A stretch of DNA of 64,000 nucleotides. Source: Clostridiales bacterium. GTDB lineage: Bacteria; Bacillota; Clostridia; Saccharofermentanales; DTU023. A program made the translations under genes and the position numbers. A model generated the notes under the pieces. That model was not told the origin of the DNA. It searched no databases and saw nothing but the letters and a program-made list of their open reading frames with translations. Location of the stretch: contig JAQYCV010000044.1 in the NCBI GenBank assembly GCA_028724525.1, forward strand, positions 24,505 to 88,504, read 5' to 3'. The stretch's first letter is position 1; the number at the start of each line of letters is the position of its first letter. Shown here piece after piece: positions 20,983 through 30,633 of this stretch.

Positions 20983-23172
20983 TTATTTGCCTGCCTTGCT
21001 GGATGGCGGGCCAGACTCCTGGTCTTTCTTGGCTACTCTGGCCTTAGATTTCTTGGACTTGTACTGACCATTGGGGCAATCTTTATTAGAGCAGAGCTTA
21101 TACTTTCTGCCGCGGTAGCGTTTTTCCACCATATAGGAGCCGCAAAGTTCACACTTTTGTTCTAGAGGAAGATCCCAGGAAATAAAGGAACAGTCCGGAT
21201 TGGATCCTTTTTTATCACAGACATAGAAGGTAGCAGACCGCTTGCGAGACTTCTTTTCTAATAAGCCCGAACCGCACAAGGGGCACTTACCGGGTGCTTT
21301 TACCTCGATGTTTTCTGTGTAATCACAGTCAGGATAGCGGTTGCAGGCAATAAACTCCCCGAAGCGCCCATGCTTAATGACGAGTTGACCTTGGCCGCAC
21401 TTGGGACAAGTCCGGCCTGTTTCCTTGTCCTTCAGCACTTTCTCCGTGATAGCTTCATCTGCCTTTTCCACTTGAGCGTGGAAGGGCGGATAGAATTCCT
21501 TGAGCAATTCAACGCTTGAGGCCTCACCAGACTCCACCAAGTCCAGTTTTTCCTCCATTTTGGCCGTGAATTGTGTATCGACAATATTGGCAAAATTTTC
21601 TTCTAAGAGGGCGGTAACGGCCTCTCCCAGATGGGTAGGCTTAAGATAACGGTCTTCTTTTTCTGCATAATTACGATTGAGAATGGTGAAGATCGTGGGC
21701 GCATAGGTAGAAGGCCTGCCCACCCCTTCTTCTTCCAAGGCCTTGATCAGGCTAGCCTCTGTATAGCGGGCGGGTGGCTTGGTAAACTTTTGTTCAGGCA
21801 AAAGCTTTAAGAGCTGTAAGGCCTGACCTTCCTCTAGGGGAGGCAGACTCTCCTTATCCAGCTCATCACTGTCATCCGCTGTTTTACTTTCGCCAGACCC
21901 GTAGACCTTCATCCAGCCCGGGAAAATTAGGGTTTCTCCCTTGACTCGGAAAAGTTTATCCTCACCGGCTACAATATCGCAAGTCACCGTATCAAAAACG
22001 GCAGAGGCCATCTGAGAAGACATGAATTTATTCCAAATAAGCCGGTAAAGCCGGTATTGTTCACTGGTTAAATCGCCGGCAATTTGATCCGGACTCAGGT
22101 CAAAGTGGATAGGCCGGATGGCTTCGTGGGCATCTTGGGCAGATTTTTTATTTTTAAAGTGCCGGGGCTTGTCAGGTAAATACTCTTTCCCATATGTTTT
22201 TTCAATGACCTGGCGGATTTCTTGAATCGCGTCTGTATTAATCCGCAGTGAGTCTGTCCGGATATAGGTCACCAAGGAGGTCTGACCCTGGCCACTAATC
22301 TCGACACCTTCATAGAGCATTTGTGCCACCCGCATGGTCCGGCTGGCTGAAAAGCCTAGGGCACGAGAAGCTTCCTGCTGGAGCGAAGAGGTCGTAAAGG
22401 GTGGATAAGATGCCCGACGAGAAGTCCGCTTTTTCACGGTGTGCACCTTGAAAGCAGTGTCCTGGACGTCTTTCATAATCGACTGGACATCTGCTTCGCG
22501 GCGGAGCTTGACGACAGAAACTTTTTCTTCTTTCAACAAACCGTGGAAACGCGCCCGGAATTGCTCATCCTGGCCAGTCTTGACCTGTGCATCAAGCCAC
22601 CAATATTCTTCCGGGACAAAGGCGGTAATTTCCCGCTCCCGGTCAACTATCATCCGGGTAGCTAATGACTGAACTCGCCCAGCCGACAAACCTTTGAGGA
22701 CCTTTTTCCACAGCAAGGGGCTTAATTCATAACCCACTAGGCGGTCCAGTATCCGCCGGGTTTGTTGGGCATTTACCAGGTCCATATCAATAGGCCTAGC
22801 ATGGTTCAAGGCTTCGGTCACAGCCTTTTTACTAATTTCATTAAAGGAAATCCGTAGGTTAGATTGAGGATCAAGCTTTAAAGCGGTCGCCAAATGCCAG
22901 GCAATGGCCTCTCCTTCTCTATCCGGGTCAGTGGCCAGAAGGACCAAATCTGCCTTGTCCTTCTTCTTTTTCAAGTCACGGATGACAGACTCCTTACCTG
23001 GCATGGTGATATAGCGAGGCTGAAAATCCTTGTCAATATCAACCCCCAAAGTGGACTTGGGCAAGTCTCGAACGTGGCCTACAGACGCCGCCACATCATA
23101 ATCTTTACCCAAATAGCGGCCAATAGTCTTGGCCTTAGCCGGAGATTCTACAATTACTAAAGTTTTTGCCAT
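20983..23172 (-). CDS. topA: DNA topoisomerase I
   Basis: 729 residues. TOPRIM domain at the start (VESPAKAKTIGRYLG, DPDREGEAIAWHL), active-site tyrosine in SLVTYIRTDS, then C-terminal C4 zinc ribbons (CPKCGQGQLV...CNRYPDC, CPLCGSGLL, CELCGSYMV...CSNKDCP). It relaxes negative supercoils. A basic tail KKSKARVAKK ends the protein. It lies 59 bp after dprA. Confidence 0.96.
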   Translation of the reverse strand: MAKTLVIVESPAKAKTIGRYLGKDYDVAASVGHVRDLPKSTLGVDIDKDFQPRYITMPGKESVIRDLKKKKDKADLVLLATDPDREGEAIAWHLATALKLDPQSNLRISFNEISKKAVTEALNHARPIDMDLVNAQQTRRILDRLVGYELSPLLWKKVLKGLSAGRVQSLATRMIVDREREITAFVPEEYWWLDAQVKTGQDEQFRARFHGLLKEEKVSVVKLRREADVQSIMKDVQDTAFKVHTVKKRTSRRASYPPFTTSSLQQEASRALGFSASRTMRVAQMLYEGVEISGQGQTSLVTYIRTDSLRINTDAIQEIRQVIEKTYGKEYLPDKPRHFKNKKSAQDAHEAIRPIHFDLSPDQIAGDLTSEQYRLYRLIWNKFMSSQMASAVFDTVTCDIVAGEDKLFRVKGETLIFPGWMKVYGSGESKTADDSDELDKESLPPLEEGQALQLLKLLPEQKFTKPPARYTEASLIKALEEEGVGRPSTYAPTIFTILNRNYAEKEDRYLKPTHLGEAVTALLEENFANIVDTQFTAKMEEKLDLVESGEASSVELLKEFYPPFHAQVEKADEAITEKVLKDKETGRTCPKCGQGQLVIKHGRFGEFIACNRYPDCDYTENIEVKAPGKCPLCGSGLLEKKSRKRSATFYVCDKKGSNPDCSFISWDLPLEQKCELCGSYMVEKRYRGRKYKLCSNKDCPNGQYKSKKSKARVAKKDQESGPPSSKAGK

Positions 23173-23231
23173 GAGCTATCCTCAAACAATGAATTAAGCC
23201 GCCCTAACCCGAGCAAGGAGCTAGTATTTGC

Positions 23232-24470
23232 TTACGCCTTGTAATATATACAGGATACGGCGGACTCTGTCAAAAGCAAGTTGCCCCGCGAACGTTTGAG
23301 GTAAGCTTGGCTTTCCAGCTTGGCCAAGCGCCGGATCAAGTCATTTCCCTCCAGCTTACTCTGCTGGGCTAACTTTTCCAAGCTGTTAAGCCCTGCTTGG
23401 ATAGCAGTAAGAATCTCTAGGTCTTCCCGATCTAAAGGCTTGTGGGTAGCCTGCACTTGCTTAGCAGTGTGTTCTTTAGGAGTCTTGCTCCCAGAGGCTA
23501 CGAAAGCAGAAACCATACCCCAGTCGCTCATAAGCTTCATGTCTTGAACCTGGCTATAGGCCGCCAAGCGTTTTGACCCTTCGGGAAGGAGATCATCTAA
23601 GGCCTCATAAGAATCAATAATTCTCGCCCCGTCAGCAATCAAACGCAGCGACCCCCGATAGGCTTCAAACTCCAGGCTCGCCGGAGCCACATATACCTCT
23701 CTCCCTTGGTCAGCAGCCAAGCGTCCAGTAATAAGACTGCCCGACCTGGCGCCAGCCTGAATAATAAAGACCGATAAACCCAAAGCAGAGATGAGGCGAT
23801 TGCGATAGTGAAAATTTTCCCGCCGAATGGGATAAGCTGGAGGAAATTCTGAAGCAACGAAGCCTCCCTGCTGGCAAATTTCTTCCATAAGCTTCTGATG
23901 ACAAGCGGGATAACAGGAGTCTAAACCGCAAGGCATGATGGCTCCCGTTAAGCCCCCTGCTTGGAGGCAGCTTTTATGTGCTAGGCCATCCACACCAATC
24001 GCTAGGCCTGAGATAATGGGGTGGCCCTTTGCCACCAAGCTCTCTACGATCTTTTGAGTTAAATAGGCAGAATAAGGCAAGACCTTTCTTGCGCCAACTA
24101 CAGCAGCAGTAGACCGCCCATTGATACAGGCCGGCTCTGCGCCCTTAAACCAAAGCCAAAGGGGTGGATCCCCTATGCTATTGAAATAATGAGGCCAGGC
24201 GGGATGCCCTGGCCAGCAAAGGCCCATACCCTCTCGGCTATAGCTGTCTGCCCGCTTTAAAAAACTCTGCCAAGTGGCAGAGGACTTTTCCAGCTTCTCG
24301 CCAAGAAGGTCACCCATGCAAAGCGTGAATTCATTAAGGGCTAAGTCAAGAATTTGTCCTCTTTGATAGACCTTATAGCGGTCAAGCCAGGAAATTCGCA
24401 TCCGCCAGGCGAGATCTTCTAAATACAAGGCTTTAGCTAAAAGTTCAGGATCATTAGACTGCGGGATCAT
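23232..24470 (-). CDS. dprA: DNA-processing protein DprA (Smf)
   Basis: 412 residues. The Rossmann-like domain carries AVVGARK, SGLAIGVDGLAHKSCL, RNRLISAL and GARSGSLITGRLAADQGR. It ends in a winged-helix-like region with LEKLAQQSKLEGNDLIRRLAKLE. It loads RecA on incoming single-stranded DNA during transformation. It is 9 bp downstream of comM, so both probably belong to one competence-related transcript. Confidence 0.93.
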   Translation of the reverse strand: MIPQSNDPELLAKALYLEDLAWRMRISWLDRYKVYQRGQILDLALNEFTLCMGDLLGEKLEKSSATWQSFLKRADSYSREGMGLCWPGHPAWPHYFNSIGDPPLWLWFKGAEPACINGRSTAAVVGARKVLPYSAYLTQKIVESLVAKGHPIISGLAIGVDGLAHKSCLQAGGLTGAIMPCGLDSCYPACHQKLMEEICQQGGFVASEFPPAYPIRRENFHYRNRLISALGLSVFIIQAGARSGSLITGRLAADQGREVYVAPASLEFEAYRGSLRLIADGARIIDSYEALDDLLPEGSKRLAAYSQVQDMKLMSDWGMVSAFVASGSKTPKEHTAKQVQATHKPLDREDLEILTAIQAGLNSLEKLAQQSKLEGNDLIRRLAKLESQAYLKRSRGNLLLTESAVSCIYYKA

Positions 24471-24479
24471 AAGCTGTAC

Positions 24480-26039
24480 TCACATAATTTTTTGAGGATC
24501 AGGCCGATAGAATAGGGCTTCATCAATATCTGCCGTCTGGATTTCTTCTCTTTGATCTAGGTCTGCTATTGTCCGGGCTGTCCGAATCACTTGCTGGTAG
24601 GACCGCATACTAAGCTTTGCCTGGTTAGCCAATTGGTTAGCGTAGTTGAGGATACTAGGCTGGAAACCAAAGTGACCATTGGCCTTAAAATGGGGGTTAA
24701 CGCCATTTTGATAGGAGTAACCGCCGATTTTTGACGAATCCTCCATACGGGACTTTGCAAGATCCCATGCCTTTTTAATTTTTTCTTGAGCCTGGACAAA
24801 AGCTGTACGATCAGCCTGATCCACTTTCTTCTCTCCTAGCTTAACGGCCTGGCGCCTCATCAGGACCATCAGGTGAAAGCGATTCCACAGGGCGCCAGAA
24901 ATGGATTTTAAGTAATTCGCGATCGCCTGATCGGAGCAATGACACTGCCCTTCTCCTTCCAAGGCATATCCACAGCGGCAGGGGTTTGCTGCGGCTAAGA
25001 GCAAAAAATTAGCAGGAAGCTTGAGACTATGATTGGCACGGACTAAATAAATATGATGGGAGGACATAGGTTCTCTCAGACGTTCTAGCTTTGCCGCGCT
25101 ATATTCTCCCAGCTCATCAAGAAACAAAATACCAGAATGCGCGAGGCTGAACAGGCCAGGCTTAAGATTCTGGCCACCGCCAGACAGGCCCGTCGGACTC
25201 ACGGAAAAGTGTGGGGCCACAAAGGGGCGCTTGCCTAGGTCTAAAACCTCAGGGTCTTCGATCTGAGCCACGCTATAAATTTTGCGCAAGACCTGAAGTT
25301 CCTCTTGCTCCAGTCCAGGCAAAAGAGATGCAGACAGGGACAGGAGCATGGTTTTACCACAACCGGGTGCCCCCAATAAGATCAGAGGGTGGAGGCCAGC
25401 CAGAGCGAGCATCAGACCCCGCCTGGCATGGGCTTGCCCTTGATAAGCCGTAAATGCCACAAGATCAGCCTCTCTAATCGGCGGAGGGCCCAGTGCCTTA
25501 CAAGTACTTTTGTGTGCCTGTAAAGATCGCCCTCCCCGCAGGTAATCCAAAACTTCCACTAATTGATTCAAGGGCAAATAGGTCAAGCCATCTACGGCCT
25601 CGGCTTCTACAAGATTTTCTTTCGGAAGAAAAACAAGTTCCTGGGCTTTAACAGCCGCTTCTAAGTTAGGAAAGATACTAGGAACGGGCCGGATGGTCCC
25701 ATCTAAACCCAGTTCGCCCATAACGCAATAAGGACAGGAAAGTTGAAAGGCACCGACTTGGCCAGAAGCTTCAATCAAGGCCAGGGCTAAACCAAGATCA
25801 TAAAGGCTTCCTGTTTTGGGCAACCAGGCCGGGCTAATGCCGCAGATAATTCTGCCCTTGGGCCACAGGAGGCCTGCTGCCAAGAGGGCGGCCCGCAAAC
25901 GAGATTCCACTTCCCTGCTCTTGCCAGAAGATAGGCCGGACAAGGCAAAGGAAGGTAAACCCGGTAAGATACTGGCCTCCACAAGGGCCGGGATGGCTTC
26001 AAAGCCTTGGGGGATATAAGTCTTGATTTGAGAATACAT
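24480..26039 (-). CDS. comM: ComM/YifB-family Mg-chelatase-like AAA+ ATPase
   Basis: 519 residues from the ATG at 26037-26039. A GTG four codons upstream also opens the frame, but GTGGAG sits 6 nt before this ATG. An N-terminal Lon-like fold precedes Walker A LLGAPGCGKTMLL, Walker B GILFLDELGEY and the zinc-like CRCGY...CHCS. ComM is a helicase that promotes branch migration when transformed DNA is integrated. A Spo0A-type box lies 60 bp upstream. Confidence 0.9.
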   Translation of the reverse strand: MYSQIKTYIPQGFEAIPALVEASILPGLPSFALSGLSSGKSREVESRLRAALLAAGLLWPKGRIICGISPAWLPKTGSLYDLGLALALIEASGQVGAFQLSCPYCVMGELGLDGTIRPVPSIFPNLEAAVKAQELVFLPKENLVEAEAVDGLTYLPLNQLVEVLDYLRGGRSLQAHKSTCKALGPPPIREADLVAFTAYQGQAHARRGLMLALAGLHPLILLGAPGCGKTMLLSLSASLLPGLEQEELQVLRKIYSVAQIEDPEVLDLGKRPFVAPHFSVSPTGLSGGGQNLKPGLFSLAHSGILFLDELGEYSAAKLERLREPMSSHHIYLVRANHSLKLPANFLLLAAANPCRCGYALEGEGQCHCSDQAIANYLKSISGALWNRFHLMVLMRRQAVKLGEKKVDQADRTAFVQAQEKIKKAWDLAKSRMEDSSKIGGYSYQNGVNPHFKANGHFGFQPSILNYANQLANQAKLSMRSYQQVIRTARTIADLDQREEIQTADIDEALFYRPDPQKIM

Positions 26040-26099
26040 GTCTTGCTCCACTTCTTATGACCAGCATAAGCGAGGAACAAGAGTGTTTAAAAAGAAGAG

Positions 26100-26107
26100 T
26101 TCGACAA
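26100..26107 (-). promoter_or_regulatory. Spo0A-type box upstream of comM-dprA
   Basis: The minus strand reads TTGTCGAA here, containing the 0A-box consensus TGNCGAA. It lies in the 111-bp gap between coaE and comM, about 9 bp upstream of a weak -35/-10 pair (TTAAAC, 16 bp, TATGCT). The same nine bases TTTGTCGAA occur upstream of the Spo0A-like gene at 35131-35139. Site match is seen; function is inference. Confidence 0.4.
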
Positions 26108-26150
26108 ATCGTCCTAAAAAGACACAATGGCTCGCAATAAGCGCCAGAAC

Positions 26151-26783
26151 TCATGAAGATTGGGACAGGAGATCTTGGAAGGGAATCCCCCGAGAGCTGA
26201 GCTCCGCTTGTAAAATCTCCTGAGCCCGGCTCCGCAAGTCATCCAGGCTGCCATTGTTCAGCAGTAAAATATCCGATAAGTTTTCGTACTCTTCACGGGA
26301 AAGTTGAACTGCCATCCTACGCCTGGCCTCCTCTGGAGGCATGCCCCGCTTGGCTAAGCGGTCAAGGCGGATTTGATCATCCGCCCACACGCAGATAACC
26401 AGGTCACAGCGGTCTAAAAAACCATGTTTGACAGGAATGGGAACATCCAAGACCACAGCTTGGCTACCGGTCTGGCTCAAAGTTGCCAATCTTTGGTCTA
26501 TAGTCCATATAACATCTTGGTGGATAATCGCAGACAAACTATCTAGGCTTTTTTTATCGCGAAAGGCCAGGGCCGCCATGGCTTCTCTATCTAAGCTACC
26601 ATCCTTTTTGAGATAGGCATCGCCAAAGACAGCAGCAATTTGCGCCATGGACCGACCTCCCGCTTGAGTCAACTCATGGGAAATCTGGTCAGCGTCAATT
26701 AAGGGCAGGCCAGCTTCTGCCAAAAATCTGGCAAAGCTAGACTTGCCAGCACCTATACCGCCTGTTACACCAATAACAAACAT
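26151..26783 (-). CDS. coaE: Dephospho-CoA kinase CoaE
   Basis: 210 residues. P-loop VTGGIGAGKSS at 6-16, DADQISHEL, DVPIPVKHG (usually DVPLLFE) and a late RMAVQLSREE. It phosphorylates dephospho-CoA, the last step of CoA synthesis. Its ATG directly follows the ychF stop (TAAATG), so the two are coupled. Confidence 0.93.
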   Translation of the reverse strand: MFVIGVTGGIGAGKSSFARFLAEAGLPLIDADQISHELTQAGGRSMAQIAAVFGDAYLKKDGSLDREAMAALAFRDKKSLDSLSAIIHQDVIWTIDQRLATLSQTGSQAVVLDVPIPVKHGFLDRCDLVICVWADDQIRLDRLAKRGMPPEEARRRMAVQLSREEYENLSDILLLNNGSLDDLRSRAQEILQAELSSRGIPFQDLLSQSS

Positions 26784-27875
26784 TTAAACATTAAAGCGGA
26801 AGAGGACAACGTCCCCATCCTGCATGACATAGTCACGTCCTTCAGACCGCAACTTGCCCTGCTCCTTTACTTCCTTCATGGAGCCCAGGGCCTTTAGGTC
26901 CTCAAAGGCCACCAATTCAGCCCGGATGAAACCCCGTTCAATATCAGAGTGAATTTTACCCGCAGCTTGAGCTGCCTTAGTGCCGGCTTTGATGGTCCAG
27001 GCACGGGACTCATCCTCCCCAGTAGTCAGGAAGGAAATAAGCCCCAGGAGTTCATAAGAAGACCGAATAATACGGTTGAGACCGGGTTCAGCCAGGCCAA
27101 GATCTTCTAGGAACATAGCCTTTTCATCCTCTTCCAAGTTAGAAATTTCCTCTTCAATCTCTGCGCTGATGGCTAACACAGAGGATCCCTCTTTGGCGGC
27201 CATATCCTCTAAGGCTTTGACTTCCGGCAGGTCCTGACCAATCTTATCTTCGGCTATATTCGCAACATAAAGAACCGGCTTGGTCGTCAGCAAGAAGAGA
27301 TCCGGCAAATAAGCTTCTTGCTCTTCCTCGGTCCAGGGGAAAGACCGGGCCGGCTGTTCTGCTTCAAGGTGTGCGATTAGCCGATCGAGAAAATCAACTT
27401 CTGCCAGGGTCTCCTTACTACCCGATTTTGACATTTTGGCCACTTTTTCTTTTCGTCTTTCCAACCATTCTAAATCGGATAGGATGAGTTCTAGATTGAT
27501 GATATTGACATCCCTTATGGGGTCAGCCCCGCCGGAAACATGAGTAATATCCCCATCTTCAAAGCAACGGACCACATGGAGGATAGCATCAGTTTCCCGG
27601 ATATTGGCTAAAAATTTATTGCCAAGACCCTCTCCCCTTGAAGCACCTGCTACCAGGCCCGCTATATCGACAAATTCTACACTGGCCGGAGTTGTTTTCC
27701 GGCTCTTGCTGAGCTCGGTCAGCCAAGTGAGGCGGTCATCGGGAACCGCCACAATTCCGTGGTTGGGCTCGATCGTGCAAAAAGGGTAATTTGCCACTTC
27801 TGCTCCCGCATGGGTAATGGCATTAAAGAGAGTGCTTTTGCCTACATTAGGCAAACCAACAATTCCAACTTTCAT
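26784..27875 (-). CDS. ychF: Redox-regulated ribosome-binding ATPase YchF
   Basis: 363 residues. G1 [11 protein letters not shown] at 7-17, switch region [17 protein letters not shown], and ANIAED in place of the usual NKxD, which gives ATP preference. The C-terminal TGS domain ends [17 protein letters not shown]. It binds ribosomes under stress. It lies between polA and coaE. Confidence 0.96.
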   Translation of the reverse strand: MKVGIVGLPNVGKSTLFNAITHAGAEVANYPFCTIEPNHGIVAVPDDRLTWLTELSKSRKTTPASVEFVDIAGLVAGASRGEGLGNKFLANIRETDAILHVVRCFEDGDITHVSGGADPIRDVNIINLELILSDLEWLERRKEKVAKMSKSGSKETLAEVDFLDRLIAHLEAEQPARSFPWTEEEQEAYLPDLFLLTTKPVLYVANIAEDKIGQDLPEVKALEDMAAKEGSSVLAISAEIEEEISNLEEDEKAMFLEDLGLAEPGLNRIIRSSYELLGLISFLTTGEDESRAWTIKAGTKAAQAAGKIHSDIERGFIRAELVAFEDLKALGSMKEVKEQGKLRSEGRDYVMQDGDVVLFRFNV

Positions 27876-27949
27876 TTTTCACCTTTAATCAATTTTATCT
27901 TTAAACTGAGAAAATCCCTTACTCACATAAACTCGGTTCGTGCCCTAGT

Positions 27950-30580
27950 CTAGCACGAAAAATGGGGATAAGGAGACATCTCTCCCCAGCTTTTGCCGAC
28001 ATCCAAGTCTACCTTGAGGGGGACGGAAAGCGGTAGAGCAGCTTCCATGACCCGGCGGAGGATAGCTGCCGCCTCCGGGACCTCCTCATCTGGCACTTCC
28101 AAGACCAGCTCATCATGGACCTGCAAGATCAGCTTGGCTCTTAAGCCCGCAGCCCTTAGCTCCTTTTCCACTTCTACCATGGCAATTTTAATCAGGTCTG
28201 CGGCTGAACCCTGGACAGGGGCATTCATGGCTGCCCTTTCCCCAAATTTTCTTTGATGAAAGTTCCGACTCTTGAGTTCAGGGATATAACGCCGCCGGCC
28301 TAAGATGGTCTCGACATAGCCCAACTTCTTAGCTTGGTCCACTTGGGCCTCCATCCAAGGTTTTACCCTGGGATAGTGGCTGTAGTAAGCGTCAATATAA
28401 GCTCGGGCATCCGCCACACTTAAGCCCAAGTCCTGGGACAGGCTAAAGTCTGAGATACCATAAATAATGGAGAAGTTGATGGTTTTGGCATCCCGCCTCT
28501 CCTTACTGCTAATCTTTTCTGCGGGCTTGTTAAAAATCCGTGAAGCCGTCGCCAGATGGATATCTGCGTTCGATTGAAAAGCCTCTTGCAAGCCTGGATC
28601 CTGGCTCATATGGGCCAAAAGACGGAGTTCGATTTGGGAATAGTCAGCATCCACAAAGGTCCAGCCTGGCTTTGGCACAAAGAGCTTGCGGATCGCATTC
28701 GCCCGGTCCGATTTTACGGGAATATTTTGCAAGTTGGGCTCAGCCGAGGAAAGGCGGCCAGTAGTAGTCAGAGTTTGCTTGAAGTGGGTATGGATACGGC
28801 CATCCTCAGAAATCTCCTTGATCAAGCCTTCAACGAAGGTGGACCGCAACTTAGCCAGCTCCCGATACTCTAGAATAAGCGGGATAGTCGGATGGTCATA
28901 GTAAAGCTTATCCAAAACTTCTGCCGCTGTAGAGTATGACCCGTTTTTGTTTTTCTTCCCTCCCCTGAGGCCTAAATCCTCAAAGAGTACTTCCCCGAGT
29001 TGCTTGCTCGAATTGAGATTGATCTCCCGGGGGAAATAGGCAAAAATACGCTTTTCAAGATCAGCCAGTTCCTCTGCCATCTTTTGCGATAAGAGGTCTA
29101 AGCTGGCTTGGTCAATCCCGATACCCACCCGTTCCATTTCTGCAAGCACCCGGGCCAGGGGGAATTCTAAGTCAGTTGCCAATTGAGTAAGTTTGAAATT
29201 TGCCAGGGCTTTATCTGCCAGCTGGCTGAACTTCAAGAGGGCTGACAAGCGGAAATAAAGCTCTCGGTCCAAATCGGGGCCAGATAGAGTCTCCAGGGCC
29301 TGGAAGGCGATGTACTCACCGCCTAGGGCCTGCCAGGCTGTCAGGAAAGCTTCCGGATAAGCCTTGCCCAAGTCTCCCACATTAAGAAGATAGGCGGCGA
29401 TTTCCCCATCGTAATAGGGCTTAAGCGGAATTTCTAAGCCTGCATCCCGCAAGACTTCCTTCCCCGCCCAAAAGAAGATCTGAGGGCCAGGGGCAAGGAT
29501 TTGGGGCCAAACAAAATTGAGTTCGGCAAGGCTGAGGCAGACCAGCTGGTCTTGATCATTGAGTAAGGTCCAGGAGCCGGCAGGCAGGGGCAAAATAGCA
29601 AGTTTGCTGTCTGAGTTCAAGGCCAGATCTTGCCAGCTGTCTAGCTTGGTCCATTCTTTCTCCAAAGCTTGAGCGCTTAGGGCCTCCTGGGCTTCCAAGT
29701 CAAAACGTGGCCGCAGGCTCTGGATATTGAGCCTTTGCAGATACTGGTCTAAAGCCTCCTTGTCAACAGGCAGGTTGGCTGGGCAAGCTGGAATGGCCGC
29801 CTGATCATTGAGTTTTGCTAGTCTATAGGAAAGGTAGGCTGAATCACGGCCCTCCTTTAAGTTGCGACCCTTCGCACCCTTGATCTCATCCAGGTGGGCA
29901 TAGACTTGATCCAGGCTACCATACTCTTGAATCAAGGCCATGGCCGTTTTTTCGCCCACCCCCGGCACACCAGGAATATTATCTGAAGGGTCACCCATGA
30001 GGGCTTTGAAATCAAGGAAAGCCTCCGGTCCGAAGCCGTAAATTTGCTGAAACTCCTCTGGGCCCATAAAATCCTTGCCTGATCCCGACTTGTTCTTGTA
30101 GGGATAAATGAGGGTGACCTGGTCAGAAATAAGTTGCCAAAGGTCCCGGTCACCAGACAAAACATAGACATGGTCTCCCGCTTCGACCCCTAATCTGGCC
30201 AGACTAGCAATCAAATCGTCTGCTTCACAGCCAGCCTTTTCAACTTGGTTAAGGCCCATATATCTTAAGCCCTCTTTGACCAGGGGAAATTGGATAGCCA
30301 GGTCTTCATCCATCGCTTTACGGCCTGCCTTGTAACCCTCGTAAAGATCATGGCGGAAGGTAGGCTCAGGCCGGTCAAAGCAAACACAGGTCCTTTCAGG
30401 CTGGAGAGCATCTTGAAAGCTAAAGAGCATATTGAAAAAAGTAAAGATAGCCCCGGTAGGGGTACCATCGGGAGCGGTCAGGCGCTGGTTGCGGCCTATA
30501 CCAAAGTAAGCACGGTTAAGGATAGAATTGCCATCTACTAAGAGTAAGTCGGCCGGCTTTTGGGCCTGGAGTGCATCCAT
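27950..30580 (-). CDS. polA: DNA polymerase I
   Basis: 876 residues. The N-terminal 5'-3' exonuclease (LLLVDGNSILNRAYFG, AGCEADDLIASLA, GDPSDNIPGVPG) is followed by a middle domain in which I do not see the proofreading acidic residues, as in many Firmicutes. The polymerase domain has DADYSQIELRLLAH, RRDAKTINFSIIYG and QVHDELVLEVP. It fills gaps and removes primers. Confidence 0.96.
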   Translation of the reverse strand: MDALQAQKPADLLLVDGNSILNRAYFGIGRNQRLTAPDGTPTGAIFTFFNMLFSFQDALQPERTCVCFDRPEPTFRHDLYEGYKAGRKAMDEDLAIQFPLVKEGLRYMGLNQVEKAGCEADDLIASLARLGVEAGDHVYVLSGDRDLWQLISDQVTLIYPYKNKSGSGKDFMGPEEFQQIYGFGPEAFLDFKALMGDPSDNIPGVPGVGEKTAMALIQEYGSLDQVYAHLDEIKGAKGRNLKEGRDSAYLSYRLAKLNDQAAIPACPANLPVDKEALDQYLQRLNIQSLRPRFDLEAQEALSAQALEKEWTKLDSWQDLALNSDSKLAILPLPAGSWTLLNDQDQLVCLSLAELNFVWPQILAPGPQIFFWAGKEVLRDAGLEIPLKPYYDGEIAAYLLNVGDLGKAYPEAFLTAWQALGGEYIAFQALETLSGPDLDRELYFRLSALLKFSQLADKALANFKLTQLATDLEFPLARVLAEMERVGIGIDQASLDLLSQKMAEELADLEKRIFAYFPREINLNSSKQLGEVLFEDLGLRGGKKNKNGSYSTAAEVLDKLYYDHPTIPLILEYRELAKLRSTFVEGLIKEISEDGRIHTHFKQTLTTTGRLSSAEPNLQNIPVKSDRANAIRKLFVPKPGWTFVDADYSQIELRLLAHMSQDPGLQEAFQSNADIHLATASRIFNKPAEKISSKERRDAKTINFSIIYGISDFSLSQDLGLSVADARAYIDAYYSHYPRVKPWMEAQVDQAKKLGYVETILGRRRYIPELKSRNFHQRKFGERAAMNAPVQGSAADLIKIAMVEVEKELRAAGLRAKLILQVHDELVLEVPDEEVPEAAAILRRVMEAALPLSVPLKVDLDVGKSWGEMSPYPHFSC

Positions 30581-30633
30581 AAATTAGTCTCCTTCGATTC
30601 TGTATCTGACTCAGTCCTTTAAGTTTAAGGGAT

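Noticed and set aside
27937..27959. Hairpin TTCGTGC/GCACGAA at the polA stop
   Set aside because: Seven base pairs without a T-run; not a convincing intrinsic terminator.
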